Below, in pieces: positions 47,261 through 56,960 of a DNA stretch of 64,000 nucleotides. The position numbers and the translations under genes are program-made. Origin of the DNA: Fomes fomentarius (lineage: Eukaryota > Basidiomycota > Agaricomycetes > Polyporales > Polyporaceae); the NCBI GenBank assembly GCA_022606135.1, contig JABYQN010000006.1, positions 2,542,001 to 2,606,000 of the forward strand. Direction: 5' to 3'. Each line of letters opens with the position of its first letter. Within the stretch, counting starts at the first letter, position 1. The notes under the pieces were generated by a model. That model saw only the letters and a program-made list of their open reading frames with translations. It had not been told where the DNA came from and ran no database searches.

Positions 47261-48532
47261 CTACCTGTTTTCTTTCACGTCCCCGTTCTTCCTGCGGCCT
47301 CTCCCTGTCGGAGGGCTGATCTTGCGCCTCTTGGGCGGCGGTGCCGAGGGATCCTGGTCAACGGCGTGCCTCGATGCGCGTGCGCGACTCACCGCGCGCG
47401 CCGCGGGTGGCCTCACAGCCTGTGGCCGCTGGCGAAGATTGTATCTCGGCGCGGGCGCATCCTGCAGGGGCGTTGGGGACGGCCTCTTGCGCGTGCTACG
47501 GCGGACGGGTGAAGGAGGGCCGTTGGAGGGACGGGCCTTGCTTGAACCGGCAGGTGAGCCTGTGGCCGCACGAAACTCGGCGGGAGGAGGGAGTTGTGGG
47601 ATGCGAGGGCGTGAGGGAGAACCGGCGGGAGATGTGTATGCAGGCTGCTGGGAGCGTTCTGGGGAGAAGCCGAGCTGAGAGAGCGTCACGTTCTCCTCGG
47701 TGTCGGGGAGCTGCGGAAGTACCGACTCAAGCTGAGATGCAGGGAGCGCACTGGTGTTGTGCACGGGATAGTGTAACGAGCCGTTTGGGGTGACGAGCGG
47801 AGTGTCGATCCAGGATTCCGTTTCCTGCGATTCGTCGCCCTTCGCGCTCACTTGTGAACGGGGTAGGGTGTCGATTGGGCTGAGGGAACGCATCAGCCGC
47901 TGTGGGGTCGACGGGAATAGTGCGCCATTCTGACGGGGCTGAGAGGAACCCAGCGGACGGTGGGAGGCCCGGATGAAAGCCTGCTCTCGTGTTTGGAGGC
48001 CTTGCGACGGTGGGACCTCGTCGGCTGGCTCGGTGAGTGTCCGCGCCAGAGCAGACTTCTTCCTGTAGCGGTACGCGTGGCTCACGCCTGTGCCATTCGA
48101 GTCGATGTAGAACGTGCGACTGATGTTTGGATCCTCTTCGTCGCTCTCTTCATCATTGTCGCGGCCTTTGAGCATGTCGCGAGTGCGCATGAGCTTGCGC
48201 GGGCGAGGCTGTGCTTGGACAGAGAAGCGCGGCACCGTAGTGACAGGCGGTAAGGTTTTCTCGTACGCGAAGTCGCGAACCTTGATACCCTGCATGGTTA
48301 GCGATGACACGAGGTTGTGGCCGACGTTGTCAAGCTCAGGTGGTTGAGGGTGTTTGGATGCTGGTGATGGTTCGCGGTTCTTTGGAAGATAGCTTAGGTC
48401 CTCGGAAGAGTGGCTATGGTACTGTTGTCCACTCACGATCGGAGTTGAAGTCACGACATTGCTTGTGCACGTGTTGTGTGATTTGTCGGCACGATTCAAG
48501 GGGCCATCAGAGCGTTGAATTGCAGCACACAT
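47261..48532 (-). CDS. Hypothetical disordered, basic-tailed protein
   Basis: Not recognised. A 423-codon open frame with Ser/Pro/Arg-rich composition and few hydrophobic residues, so probably largely disordered. The segment near residues 75-125 is the most ordered looking (NVGHNLVSSLTMQGIKVRDF, YEKTLPPVTTVPRFSVQAQP). Another stretch reads FYIDSNGTGVSHAYRYRKKS. The C-terminus is strongly basic (PPKRRKISPPTGRGRRK), a probable bipartite nuclear signal with an AT-hook-like RGRRK. A GTGAGT donor near 48440 and an AAAG acceptor near 48384 could remove a short intron without changing the rest. A nuclear, perhaps chromatin- or mitosis-related role is a guess from composition only. Confidence 0.6.
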   Translation of the reverse strand: MCAAIQRSDGPLNRADKSHNTCTSNVVTSTPIVSGQQYHSHSSEDLSYLPKNREPSPASKHPQPPELDNVGHNLVSSLTMQGIKVRDFAYEKTLPPVTTVPRFSVQAQPRPRKLMRTRDMLKGRDNDEESDEEDPNISRTFYIDSNGTGVSHAYRYRKKSALARTLTEPADEVPPSQGLQTREQAFIRASHRPLGSSQPRQNGALFPSTPQRLMRSLSPIDTLPRSQVSAKGDESQETESWIDTPLVTPNGSLHYPVHNTSALPASQLESVLPQLPDTEENVTLSQLGFSPERSQQPAYTSPAGSPSRPRIPQLPPPAEFRAATGSPAGSSKARPSNGPPSPVRRSTRKRPSPTPLQDAPAPRYNLRQRPQAVRPPAARAVSRARASRHAVDQDPSAPPPKRRKISPPTGRGRRKNGDVKENR

Positions 48533-49430
48533 CTGGGGGACTATAGTTTGAGGTTGATATTTGCACGGATCGGTTGGGAGAGTGCGCTGGAGGAGCGAAC
48601 CGCCACACGGTTGGGCTTCTTTGGGCGTGGAACAGGGTCGTGACGGCAGACTAATATGGTGCGAATGATCTTGTCGATAACGTGGCTGGTGATGCGTCCG
48701 CCAGCGTTTCTGGACAAGGACGGGCTACGACGACGGACGACGGACGACGGCGGGTGGTGGGATGCTCGTCGTTGCAGTCCAAGCGGCGGCGAAGGCGTGC
48801 AGGAGAGCTGAAATGAACTGAAGCGTGGTCGGCCGCAAACCGAACGCTTGACGAGTCACTTCCTCCCCTTTCGGTAGATAGGCGCCGTCTTGTCACGCGC
48901 GTTACCCGTTCCCGCGCGTCTGTCTCACAGCCACCAACACGCGTCCCGCTCATGCTCGGCCTTAGAGGGGCCTTCACTACACCAACTCAATAGACAAGAT
49001 CACTTCGATCACATACACTCTCTTTCACCGTCTTTCATTTGCTCCCGCCCAATTATGTACGGTAAGTATGCGAATCTGAACTCCAAGTTGTGTCATCGTC
49101 GACTCACTGCAGAGTCATCAGCTTCATACGTCTGCGTCTTTGTTGTCAAATTCGTGCATGCGCCGAGCTCACGCCTGTATCATTCCTCCAATGGGCGCGT
49201 TGTCTGATGTGCGCGCCCGGCCATGCCGGAGCCTCTAAGGGGTAGTAGCATCTTCATGCTGTGTGTCCGAACCCCTCTCAGCATTCGGCCATCCCGGATA
49301 TCATCGCTTCCAAGTTCCGCTCGCTGCCCTCAATAGCATCAGCCAGCCGTAAGTTGACCAGTTCGCCCTACGTTATTTCTCCCTCTCTTCTCTCCCGTTC
49401 TCTTCGGACGGCATCCCCCTCTTCGCAGCT
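48533..49430. other. Intergenic, upstream of membrane-protein array
   Basis: Contains the start-proximal regions of two divergent genes. ATGTACG followed by GTAAGT at 49054-49066 could be a tiny 5' coding exon of the first array gene: it would end in phase 1 and join at a CGCAG acceptor just before 49429, adding only two residues before MSGPQ. Confidence 0.45.
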
Positions 49431-50669
49431 ATGTCTGGCCCGCAAAGTTTCTTTTTTGTTGACGATAGCGACCTCCAATCTATCACCTACGATACCAAAG
49501 ATCTCTGGAGTCCGGCGGAACTGGATGGGGCATATCAGGCTACCGTCACAAAAGGCGTCGCTGGTGCTAAAGCCAGCATGCAGTTTTCGGGTGAGCCGCC
49601 CAACTAGATGTGTGTTACTGCAACAGACACTGATGCTAGCATGCGTTAGGAACCGCGATTGAAGTCGTTGGGTTCATAACGTCTGCGCCCAATGTCGGCC
49701 CTCCTGCCGCACAATTTTCGCTCGACGGCAAGGTCGCTCAGACCGTCACCGCGCCTAACGATGGCCCGACTAAGCAATTTGACTACTTCGTCTTTGAAGG
49801 CCTAAGCAGTGGTTCACAACACACACTGGAAATCGTTGTTCTCAATGCAACTGACCAATATCCCTTTGTCCTGGACTACCTAATCTATCTTCCGCCCAAA
49901 GGCGCGACCCCCACTGGCAGCCAGTCGATGGCATCGACATCTCTTCCATCAATCACTTCAACACCTTCGCCCGCCAACGCCAACGCTCAAACGTCATCCG
50001 GTGTTCCTGTTGGCCCTATCGTGGGCGGTGTGGTCGGCGGCCTAGCCGTCATCGTGGCTGCATGCATTGCCGTGTGGTTCTTGTGCTTCCGTCGCCGCCG
50101 TTCAAACGGGCAGCCTTACTTCTACGCATCATCTGCCAAAGCGGGCGATCTTCTCGAGCATGGTGAGCGGCACAATGTCTCTGCATTCTGGTATGCAACG
50201 CTGACTATCACCGACAGAAGTGAAGCCAGAACCGTATACTGACGCACGACCACAATCCATCGCCGCTGCCTCCACACTCCGCCCTGCTTCCTCGTATCAT
50301 CCTGGACCCCAGACAGCGTACAGCGCCCCGTCTCAGTACTCCTCACCGCCTTCTGGCCTTGGGTTCTCCGCCCACACTCCTTCGGAGGCTCCTTTCAGTG
50401 ACGCCGGATCGAGCCATGCTGGTACCTCACACGGCTCTACGCTAGGCCTCGCCGCCGGTAGCATGCCACGCGTAACTTCCAGCCCGAACCAAGCACAGAG
50501 CAAGGCGGCCGAGGCCGGTTTGCTCTCGGTACCCCAGGCAGCGACGTACCATGCAGATTCGGGTGTACGCTTCGACGCGAACGGGCAGCCGATCGGCGCT
50601 TCGTCATCGGCGAACGTCCTTGCAGCCCCCGAACTTACCGACGTTCCGCCGGGATATTCAGCTACGTGA
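49431..50669 (+). CDS. Array membrane protein, copy 1
   Basis: First of four tandem paralogs with no name I can assign. Exons 49431-49590, 49650-50162, 50218-50669 give 374 aa; both introns are phase 1. The N-terminal domain (about 165 residues) alternates hydrophobic strands: FFFVDDSDLQSITYDTKDLW, IEVVGFITSAPNVGPPAAQF, SLDGKVAQTV, HTLEIVVLNATDQYPFVLDY, resembling a jelly-roll or galactose-binding-like sandwich. A Ser/Thr/Pro stalk leads to a Gly-rich helix (VPVGPIVGGVVGGLAVIVAA) and a basic stop, CFRRRRS. The cytosolic tail (~140 residues) is Ser/Pro/Tyr-rich, with YHADSGVRFDANGQP and the end TDVPPGYSAT, a PPxY motif. No cleaved signal peptide is visible from this Met, so insertion would be N-out by the helix, or a 5' exon is missing. 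Confidence 0.75.
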
Positions 50670-51559
50670 GGACATCCTCGGGATAGCGCATTTTTACTGT
50701 GTTTCAAGAGAGAGAGGTCTTGTATCATTCCTTGGGGCTTCTGTCTTCTTGCTCATGTGTAATGTACGAGCCTGCAGGTAGTAATACTTATCCTCATGAC
50801 CGAGTTAGGGCGCCAACGACATGTTAGACTCGAGGCTTCGAACACCGGTTGTTCCCACTTGCGAATGTTGTTGGAGAGTGAGCGAAATTGAACTTGAACG
50901 TGACGGTCGGTTCAAGCACTTCCGGATCAGATCCAGATCATTCCCGAGCCTTCATCTTTCGGTTCTACTGAGCGTCTACCACTGGTACCTGTAAACCCTA
51001 CTCACGGTGAAGTTCATGCCCGGAAGGCGCGGTCGGCCTCTGTCTCAGTGTCTGCTTCGACATGATACGCTAGCCGCATATCACAATGCTCAAGGACGCC
51101 CGAGCGTGCCACTCATCTGTGTTGATAATCGCAGTAGAAGACTGCCGAAAATAATCGGGGACGGTTCTTGAACCTCTACTACGTGGTGGTTCACTCAGGG
51201 CCGTTGAAAACTCGTGATGAGAGCGAACGTGAGTAAAGCAATAGAAAGTATGATCGGATGTGTTCAAGCTGCTAAACTCCACCCATTGTATGCGCTGGTT
51301 CATTGCACTTTCTTTGAGGCTTTGAACCGGCAACACGAGGCAGATATCTCCGTCTGAAGGACCAACCGATGTCCTTTATGCTGTGTATCCGTATCGCCCA
51401 ATTTCATCCCATCCCCGGATGACATTCCCCAGTTGATCCTTGAATCGCCGGGTCGATATAGGTCGAGCGCATGTGTGTGCTTACGAGCAGGTTTAATCCC
51501 ATCTCCCATCTCCCCCCCTCTCTCTCTATCCCGTCGTACGTTCGGGAGGATCGATCCCC
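50670..51559. other. Spacer within the array
   Basis: About 890 bp between copies 1 and 2. No gene. A pyrimidine-rich stretch (51500-51535) sits just upstream of the copy 2 start. Confidence 0.5.
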
Positions 51560-52766
51560 ATGTCTCAAGCACAACAGTTTGCCATCGTCGATGATAGTGA
51601 CCTGGTGTCAATCTCCTACGAGACCCCAGATTTGTGGAAATTTTCGACTATCGACGGAGATGCTGCGTATAACGGTACAATCACCAACGGTACTGCTGGT
51701 GCCAAGGCAACCGTGGAATTTTATGGTAAGAGATCTCCGTAGGTCACGATGCACGACGGATTCTGAGGCTAGCTCTGTTCATAGGTACCGCGATTGGTGT
51801 AGCCGGGTTTGCGTTGACAGTATCAGGCGTCGGCCCCCCGTCCGTGGAGTTTTCGTTGGACGGGAAGGTCAAAAGTATCGCAACAGCACCCATGAATGGG
51901 ACGATGAAGGACACATACCCTTACTTCGCCGTTAAAGACCTCGACGGTAGCGTAGAGCACAGCTTGGAGATCAGGGTGCTGAACGCGACTCAGCAATATC
52001 CGTTCATTCTGGACGCTATCCTCTACCTGCCTTCAAACCGTGCGGCGTTGCCTGCCACTCAATCTTTTCTATCCACGTTTCTTTCCACTCAGACTGGTGC
52101 AAGCACGGACTCTACCGTCGCCAAGTCGTCCAGCGTCCCTATTGGGCCCATCGTCGGCGGTGTTATAGGCGGCCTTGCGCTTCTCCTCGCAACTTCTATC
52201 GCCGTCTGGCACTTGTGTTTCAGGCGGCGCAGGTCCGCTGGCCAGCCATACTTCTACGCAACGTCTGCCGAAGCAGGCGATTTGCTCAAACATGGTTTGT
52301 CCTCTCTCTACCTCGTGGCATCCGAGTCTTCGTCTTACCCTGCCTTACAGAGTTGAAAGCCGAGCCATATCATATTCCCCCACCACAGTCTACAGTATCC
52401 CCCTCCTCAGCACACAGTTACGTGCCCTCGCAATACTCTGCACCTCCTTCTGGCCTCGGCCACTCAGCCCACAACCCCTCCGAGGAGCCTGCCAGCGACT
52501 ATGGGTCGAGCGCAGCTGGCTCGTCACACGCATCGTCGCTGGCCCTTGCGTCTGGTAGCAGGCCTCACGCCACTGCGGGCCCAAATCAACCGTATAGCAA
52601 GGCGGCGGAGGCCGGGTTGCTCTCTGTGCCTCAGAATGGGACGTATCATGCTGATTCGGGTGTTCGTTTCGATGCGAATGGGCAACCATTGCCTTCGGCA
52701 TCGTCGTCGAACGTACTTGTGGCTCCCGAGCTTGCTGACGTACCTCCGGGGTACTCTGCTGCATGA
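51560..52766 (+). CDS. Array membrane protein, copy 2
   Basis: Intact paralog of copy 1. Exons 51560-51725, 51785-52294, 52351-52766 give 363 aa, with both introns at the same positions and phase as copy 1. It starts MSQAQQFAIVDDSDLVSISY. The ectodomain carries AGFALTVSGVGPPSVEFSLD, KSIATAPMNGT and HSLEIRVLNATQQYPFILDA. N-glycosylation sequons include NGTIT and NGTAG, which argues the N-terminal domain is outside. Transmembrane helix: VPIGPIVGGVIGGLALLLAT, followed by CFRRRRS. The tail again has YHADSGVRFDANGQPLPSAS and ends ADVPPGYSAA (PPxY). It is most similar by eye to copy 3. Confidence 0.77.
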
Positions 52767-53812
52767 AGGGATCCGCATTTATGTTTCATCATCGCTGTGT
52801 TTCTGGGAAAACTGAGAGAGTTTTGAGAATAAATGGTCGTACTCTTCACACTGCCGACAGCCTCTGAACCCAGAGGACCTCAGGAGCTTCGTGAATCTCC
52901 TTTTGAATCGTAGTACACGCACCTACAGATAGCAGTAATCGTCCCACATTCCTTGATACAAATATTCTTGACTTGAACTCGCCGGCCGAAGTTTGTCGCG
53001 AACCGCGGATATGGGAAATGTGTTGGCCCTGATACTGCGTCAAAGACAACAGAATCCGATTGAGTGGCTGACAAGCTGGCGTTGTCATGGTACTGGCGGG
53101 ATCGGCCAGGCTCTATGCAACTGTCAGTTATGATACAAGCTGTAAGGATGAGACGAGCAGAATCAACTGTTAACTGCATCGACAAGCTGTGTAGCCGGCG
53201 CTAAATATACCACACGGAAGAGCGCTCGAGCTTCTCTTGTTGAACTGTAAATTATTCCCCCTATCCGCAGACACAATCTGCATCCATCTTCTGATGGTCA
53301 GTCCAAAGTTATGCAACCGACAACTCGTAGGATGCCCCCCTGCCAATAAGTTCTTGACATTCGTTTATCAAGAGTCGGCGGAGATAATCGTGCCAGGAGA
53401 CAAAATATCCGCTGGAATGGCAGCTTCAGCGATATCCTCCTGTACAATCTCACAAGCAGAGTTAGTGTGACATCAACATGCACTTTCGGAGTCGTCAGAA
53501 GGGTGATTATTGTGAGTGACGCCTTATTGCAACTCATTTGTGGTTGTACTTCATTTGTATAGGTGAGAGTTAATGCTAAGATATGCCTGGGCTTTATCTA
53601 GATATGCATCATGTATGCGATTCCAGGACCGAACAGTGTCCACCGTGCTGTGCACTTGAACCATCCCAAAAAACATCTATCACGATCCGGCGGTCTCATG
53701 ATGTTGTTCCGGAGTTCCTGGGGGCTCAAATATCCTAGCACACACGTGCTAGTCAGATCCATCTCATTCCCCATCCTTTTGTCTCTCTCAGTGGATTAGA
53801 GCGACTACCTTC
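52767..53812. other. Spacer within the array
   Basis: About 1.0 kb between copies 2 and 3, AT-richer than the copies. Short frames only (for example 53237..53470), with no similarity to the array family. Confidence 0.5.
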
Positions 53813-55113
53813 ATGTTAGATAATCCAACGGAGTAGGCTTTTGTTGACGACAGCGATGTAGTATCCATCACCTATGACACCCCGGATCTATGGAAGGCTG
53901 GGTTAATGCCTGACGCCGGAAAATTTCCTTACAACGATACAATCACTGATGGCACCGCTGGAACAAAGGCGACCATGGTATTCAATGGTGCGTCCCTCAT
54001 CTTTCTGGTGCATTAGACAACGATCACTCACAAGCATGGCGTAGGTATTTTGGTCGGGGTGGCTGGAATCGCTTTGACGGTGCCAGGCGTAGGGCCCCCA
54101 TCTGCAGAGTTTTCGCTGGACGGAACAGTATACAATATCACCACAGCACCCATGAACGGCACTGCATTCAATCACACTTTTGTCTACTTCGCCGTCGACG
54201 GTCTCGACAGTGGTGTGGAGCACACATTGGAAATTAGTGTCTTGAACGCGGCTCAGCAATACCCGTTCATTCTAGACGCGATTCTCTTCCTGCCTTTAGA
54301 TCCTGCGGCACTACCCGCCAACCAGAGCTTCCTCAACGCTTCCCTTCCTCTCACAACGGGAGCGAACACAAACGGTACTGTCGCCCAGTCGTCCACTGTT
54401 CCGGTTGGCCCAATTGTGGGGGGCGTCATCGGCGGCCTTGCACTCGTCGTCGCGACTTGCTTTGCAATCTGGTTCATGTGCGCCTGGCAGCAACGCAGGT
54501 CTCGCGCCCGACCGTCATTCTATGCAAAAATTGCCGAAGTGGGCGAGATTCTCGAGGATGGTTCGTCCTTTCGTTACTGGTCACCTCGAATCCTGTCTAA
54601 CCTCTCCAGGACCCTTCCTTGCCTACTTGGAAGAGGTGAAACCAGAACCATATCATCTTCCACCACCGCCACCCTCCGTTGCGGCGTCCTCTACTTGTAC
54701 TGCTACGCCGTCCTCCATCGTCTCTGCGCCTCGGACTGCGCCCTCGGCGTACAGCTACGCGCCGTCGCAGTACTCTGTGCCTCAAGCACCCCCTGGCCCA
54801 GGGCAGTCCACATACGCCCCATCGGAAGCACCCGTCAGTGACTAACGAATCGAGTGTGCCCAGCCCGTCACACGCACCCTCGCTGAGTCTCGCATCCGGT
54901 AGCAGGCCGTATGTATCCATGAGCGCGGATCAGCCAAACAGCAAGGTGGCGGAAGCTGGACTCTCCCTTTCTGTCGCACACAGCACGACGTATCATGCCG
55001 ATTCGGGCGTCCGGTTCAATGTACATAGGCAACCGCTTCCATTGGCGTCGTCACCCAACGTTCCTACTGAACCTGATCGAGTCGATGTCCCACCGGGATA
55101 CTCAGCTACATGA
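53813..55113 (+). pseudogene. Array membrane protein, copy 3, apparently broken
   Basis: Same architecture as copies 1 and 2, with exons about 53837-53987, 54045-54560 and 54634-55113. The family block AFVDDSDVVSITYDTPDLW is preceded in frame by TAG at 53834, seven codons after the only nearby ATG (53813). The middle exon is intact: GVAGIALTVPGVGPPSAEFS, HTLEISVLNAAQQYPFILDA and helix VPVGPIVGGVIGGLALVVAT. In the tail, the frame stops at 54843 (EAPVSD), while the homologous continuation SSVPSPSHAPSLSLASGSRP lies in the next frame and runs on to YHADSGVRFN and VDVPPGYSAT. So there is one stop and one frameshift. The GTAG at 53833-53836 could instead be an intron acceptor of an unseen 5' exon, and the tail break could be a sequencing error. 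Confidence 0.6.
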
Positions 55114-55760
55114 TGGCGTCCATCATCAGTCACAGATGCGAAGGGCAAACGATCGACTAAGTAGGGAGTAGAGGAGCGAGGGAGAGTTTACCCTCGCCTT
55201 CCCGCCGCTGGACGGTCTTGCGATGGTTCATGACTCCATCGAGTTACCACTGACTTGTTAGTTTGGCTGTACTGGGGCCGTCGAGTCTTGGGCGCGGTAC
55301 TACAGTCAAGATGTCTGCAAAATTCTAGATTCTTCATTTTGTGACCTTGCGCAGTGCGCACTATGGCCTTGTCTCGGATATGCACGATTTCGATTTTGTC
55401 GTCGTTAGATATTGAGATCTGAGAGGTCAGGCTCCCCTGTTCAAGCCCACAGAATACGGATTGACAGCATTGTCTCACCCGAGCGCTCAGCGCTGCGTTG
55501 AGTGCCTTCGGCGTCCATGAACACTACTAGGGGCACTAGCCACAGCCGTGAACCCCGAGTTCACGTAAAGCCGCCATGCACTCGCTCAACCGAGTTGCAA
55601 ATTCACTGACTGCTCTTGCAGTTGAAACTTGAAGTTGTCCTCCTTGCCCTCGAATACGTCCGGACGACTGTGGGCCAGCCCGGTGTGCTGAGCATCGCGT
55701 GTGCAGTCCCATTCTGCTTGTCGGCTGACCACTAGACGGCGCGCGCAGAAGCAGTCAGAG
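55114..55760. other. Spacer within the array
   Basis: About 650 bp between copies 3 and 4; no gene seen. Confidence 0.5.
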
Positions 55761-56960
55761 ATGACGGACGTGAACGTGGACAGCGCGAACACGACCGCAA
55801 TCGAATTCGACTCGTACGGCAGCTCGACATGGGAGTTGGTCCAGACGGGGAACAACGGCGCGATTTTCTCGCAGACATTGACGAGGGTGACGTCCCAGGG
55901 CGGAGCGGTCTTTCGGTTCCATGGTGCGTGTTCTCTTCTTTCGCTCTGTCTATCCAAATGTCCATTCTCGCGACCACACGGCGAACGCAGGCACCAGCGT
56001 GAAAGTGTTCGGAACACTTACCGTCCCCACCGTGGTCGGCTCGACGGTGACGTCCAGGTACACGATTGACAACGATGGCACGACACCGTTCTCATCTGCC
56101 TCTGTCCCGAGCGCAGTCATAGAGGAGATAGATGGCCAGTTGTTCTTCGACTCTGGCACACTGTCCGACGACACTCATGTTCTCGTCATTAACGTGACCA
56201 GTGCGAGCGATGGCGCGCCGTACCTGCTCGACTATATCAAGTATGCCGCAACCACGATTCCCGATGCTACTTCTTCGACCGCTTCTCCCAGCGAAACCGT
56301 TTCTGCCATCGCCACTTCTCCCGCTTCGAAGAACAACGTCGGACCGATCGTAGGCGGAGTTGTTGGAGGAGTGGTGGGCCTTATCTTGATTGGAATCGGC
56401 GTGTTTCTCTTCTTTCGGTATTTCCGGCACCGACTGTCGTTGTCGGGAAGGCAGAGAGGTGGCAGGGGTGAGTTCTTCCTCTTCCCCGAGACCCGCCAAG
56501 ACCACACTCACACATCGGAAGCGCAGACCTCGTCGAAGACCTGGCGGAAGACCCCAAATCAGATACCGCCCCGTCCTCCGCTACAATCTTCACCTCACAG
56601 CTCTCCGGCTCCCCCGGTCCTCCCTCCGTGCCATACGAGGCATCCACGATCCTACCAGACGACTCTGCGTCACAGGTAGCTGGGCGTCTCTACGCCGCCG
56701 AGCTCGCCCGACAACACGCGCCGGGCCCCACACTGCACGCGGGTTCAAGTAGCGGTAGGGAAGACGGGCGACCAGCGGGGACACGGAGGTCGGACCGGAA
56801 GCAGCCCATCCCGCCTCCAGTCCCCGAGGAGCCAGAACCGGAAGCCGTGCAGCACCAGGACTCGGGGATACGCTTCAGGGATGGCCCATTACTTCCTCCG
56901 GCTGGTTTGCCTATTGCAGACCTGGCGGAGCGGCCTCCCGACTACGATGCCACGCCGTGA
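55761..56960 (+). CDS. Array membrane protein, copy 4 (divergent)
   Basis: Diverged member. Exons 55761-55923, 55991-56467, 56527-56960 give 357 aa, again with two phase-1 introns at equivalent places. It starts MTDVNVDSANTTAIEFDSYG. The ectodomain has VFRFHG then TSVKVFGTLTVPTVVGSTVT, and HVLVINVTSASDGAPYLLDY, parallel to the other copies. The transmembrane helix is NVGPIVGGVVGGVVGLILIG and the stop segment is FRYFRHR. The tail differs more (DLVEDLAEDPKSDTAPSS; LYAAELARQHAPGP) but keeps QHQDSGIRFRDGP and ends ERPPDYDATP, preserving both the DSG(V/I)RF block and the PPxY. It may be the ancestral single-copy type, since relatives of this kind seem widespread in agaricomycetes; that is recollection, not a search. 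Confidence 0.73.

Noticed and set aside
47196..47793. Two plus-strand frames of 150-160 codons
   Set aside because: Both are antisense to the basic C-terminal half of the disordered protein at 47261-48532.
53836..53837. Treating the copy 3 TAG as certain proof of pseudogenisation
   Set aside because: The same bases form a GTAG that could be an intron acceptor, so the stop alone is not decisive; the call relies also on the tail frameshift.
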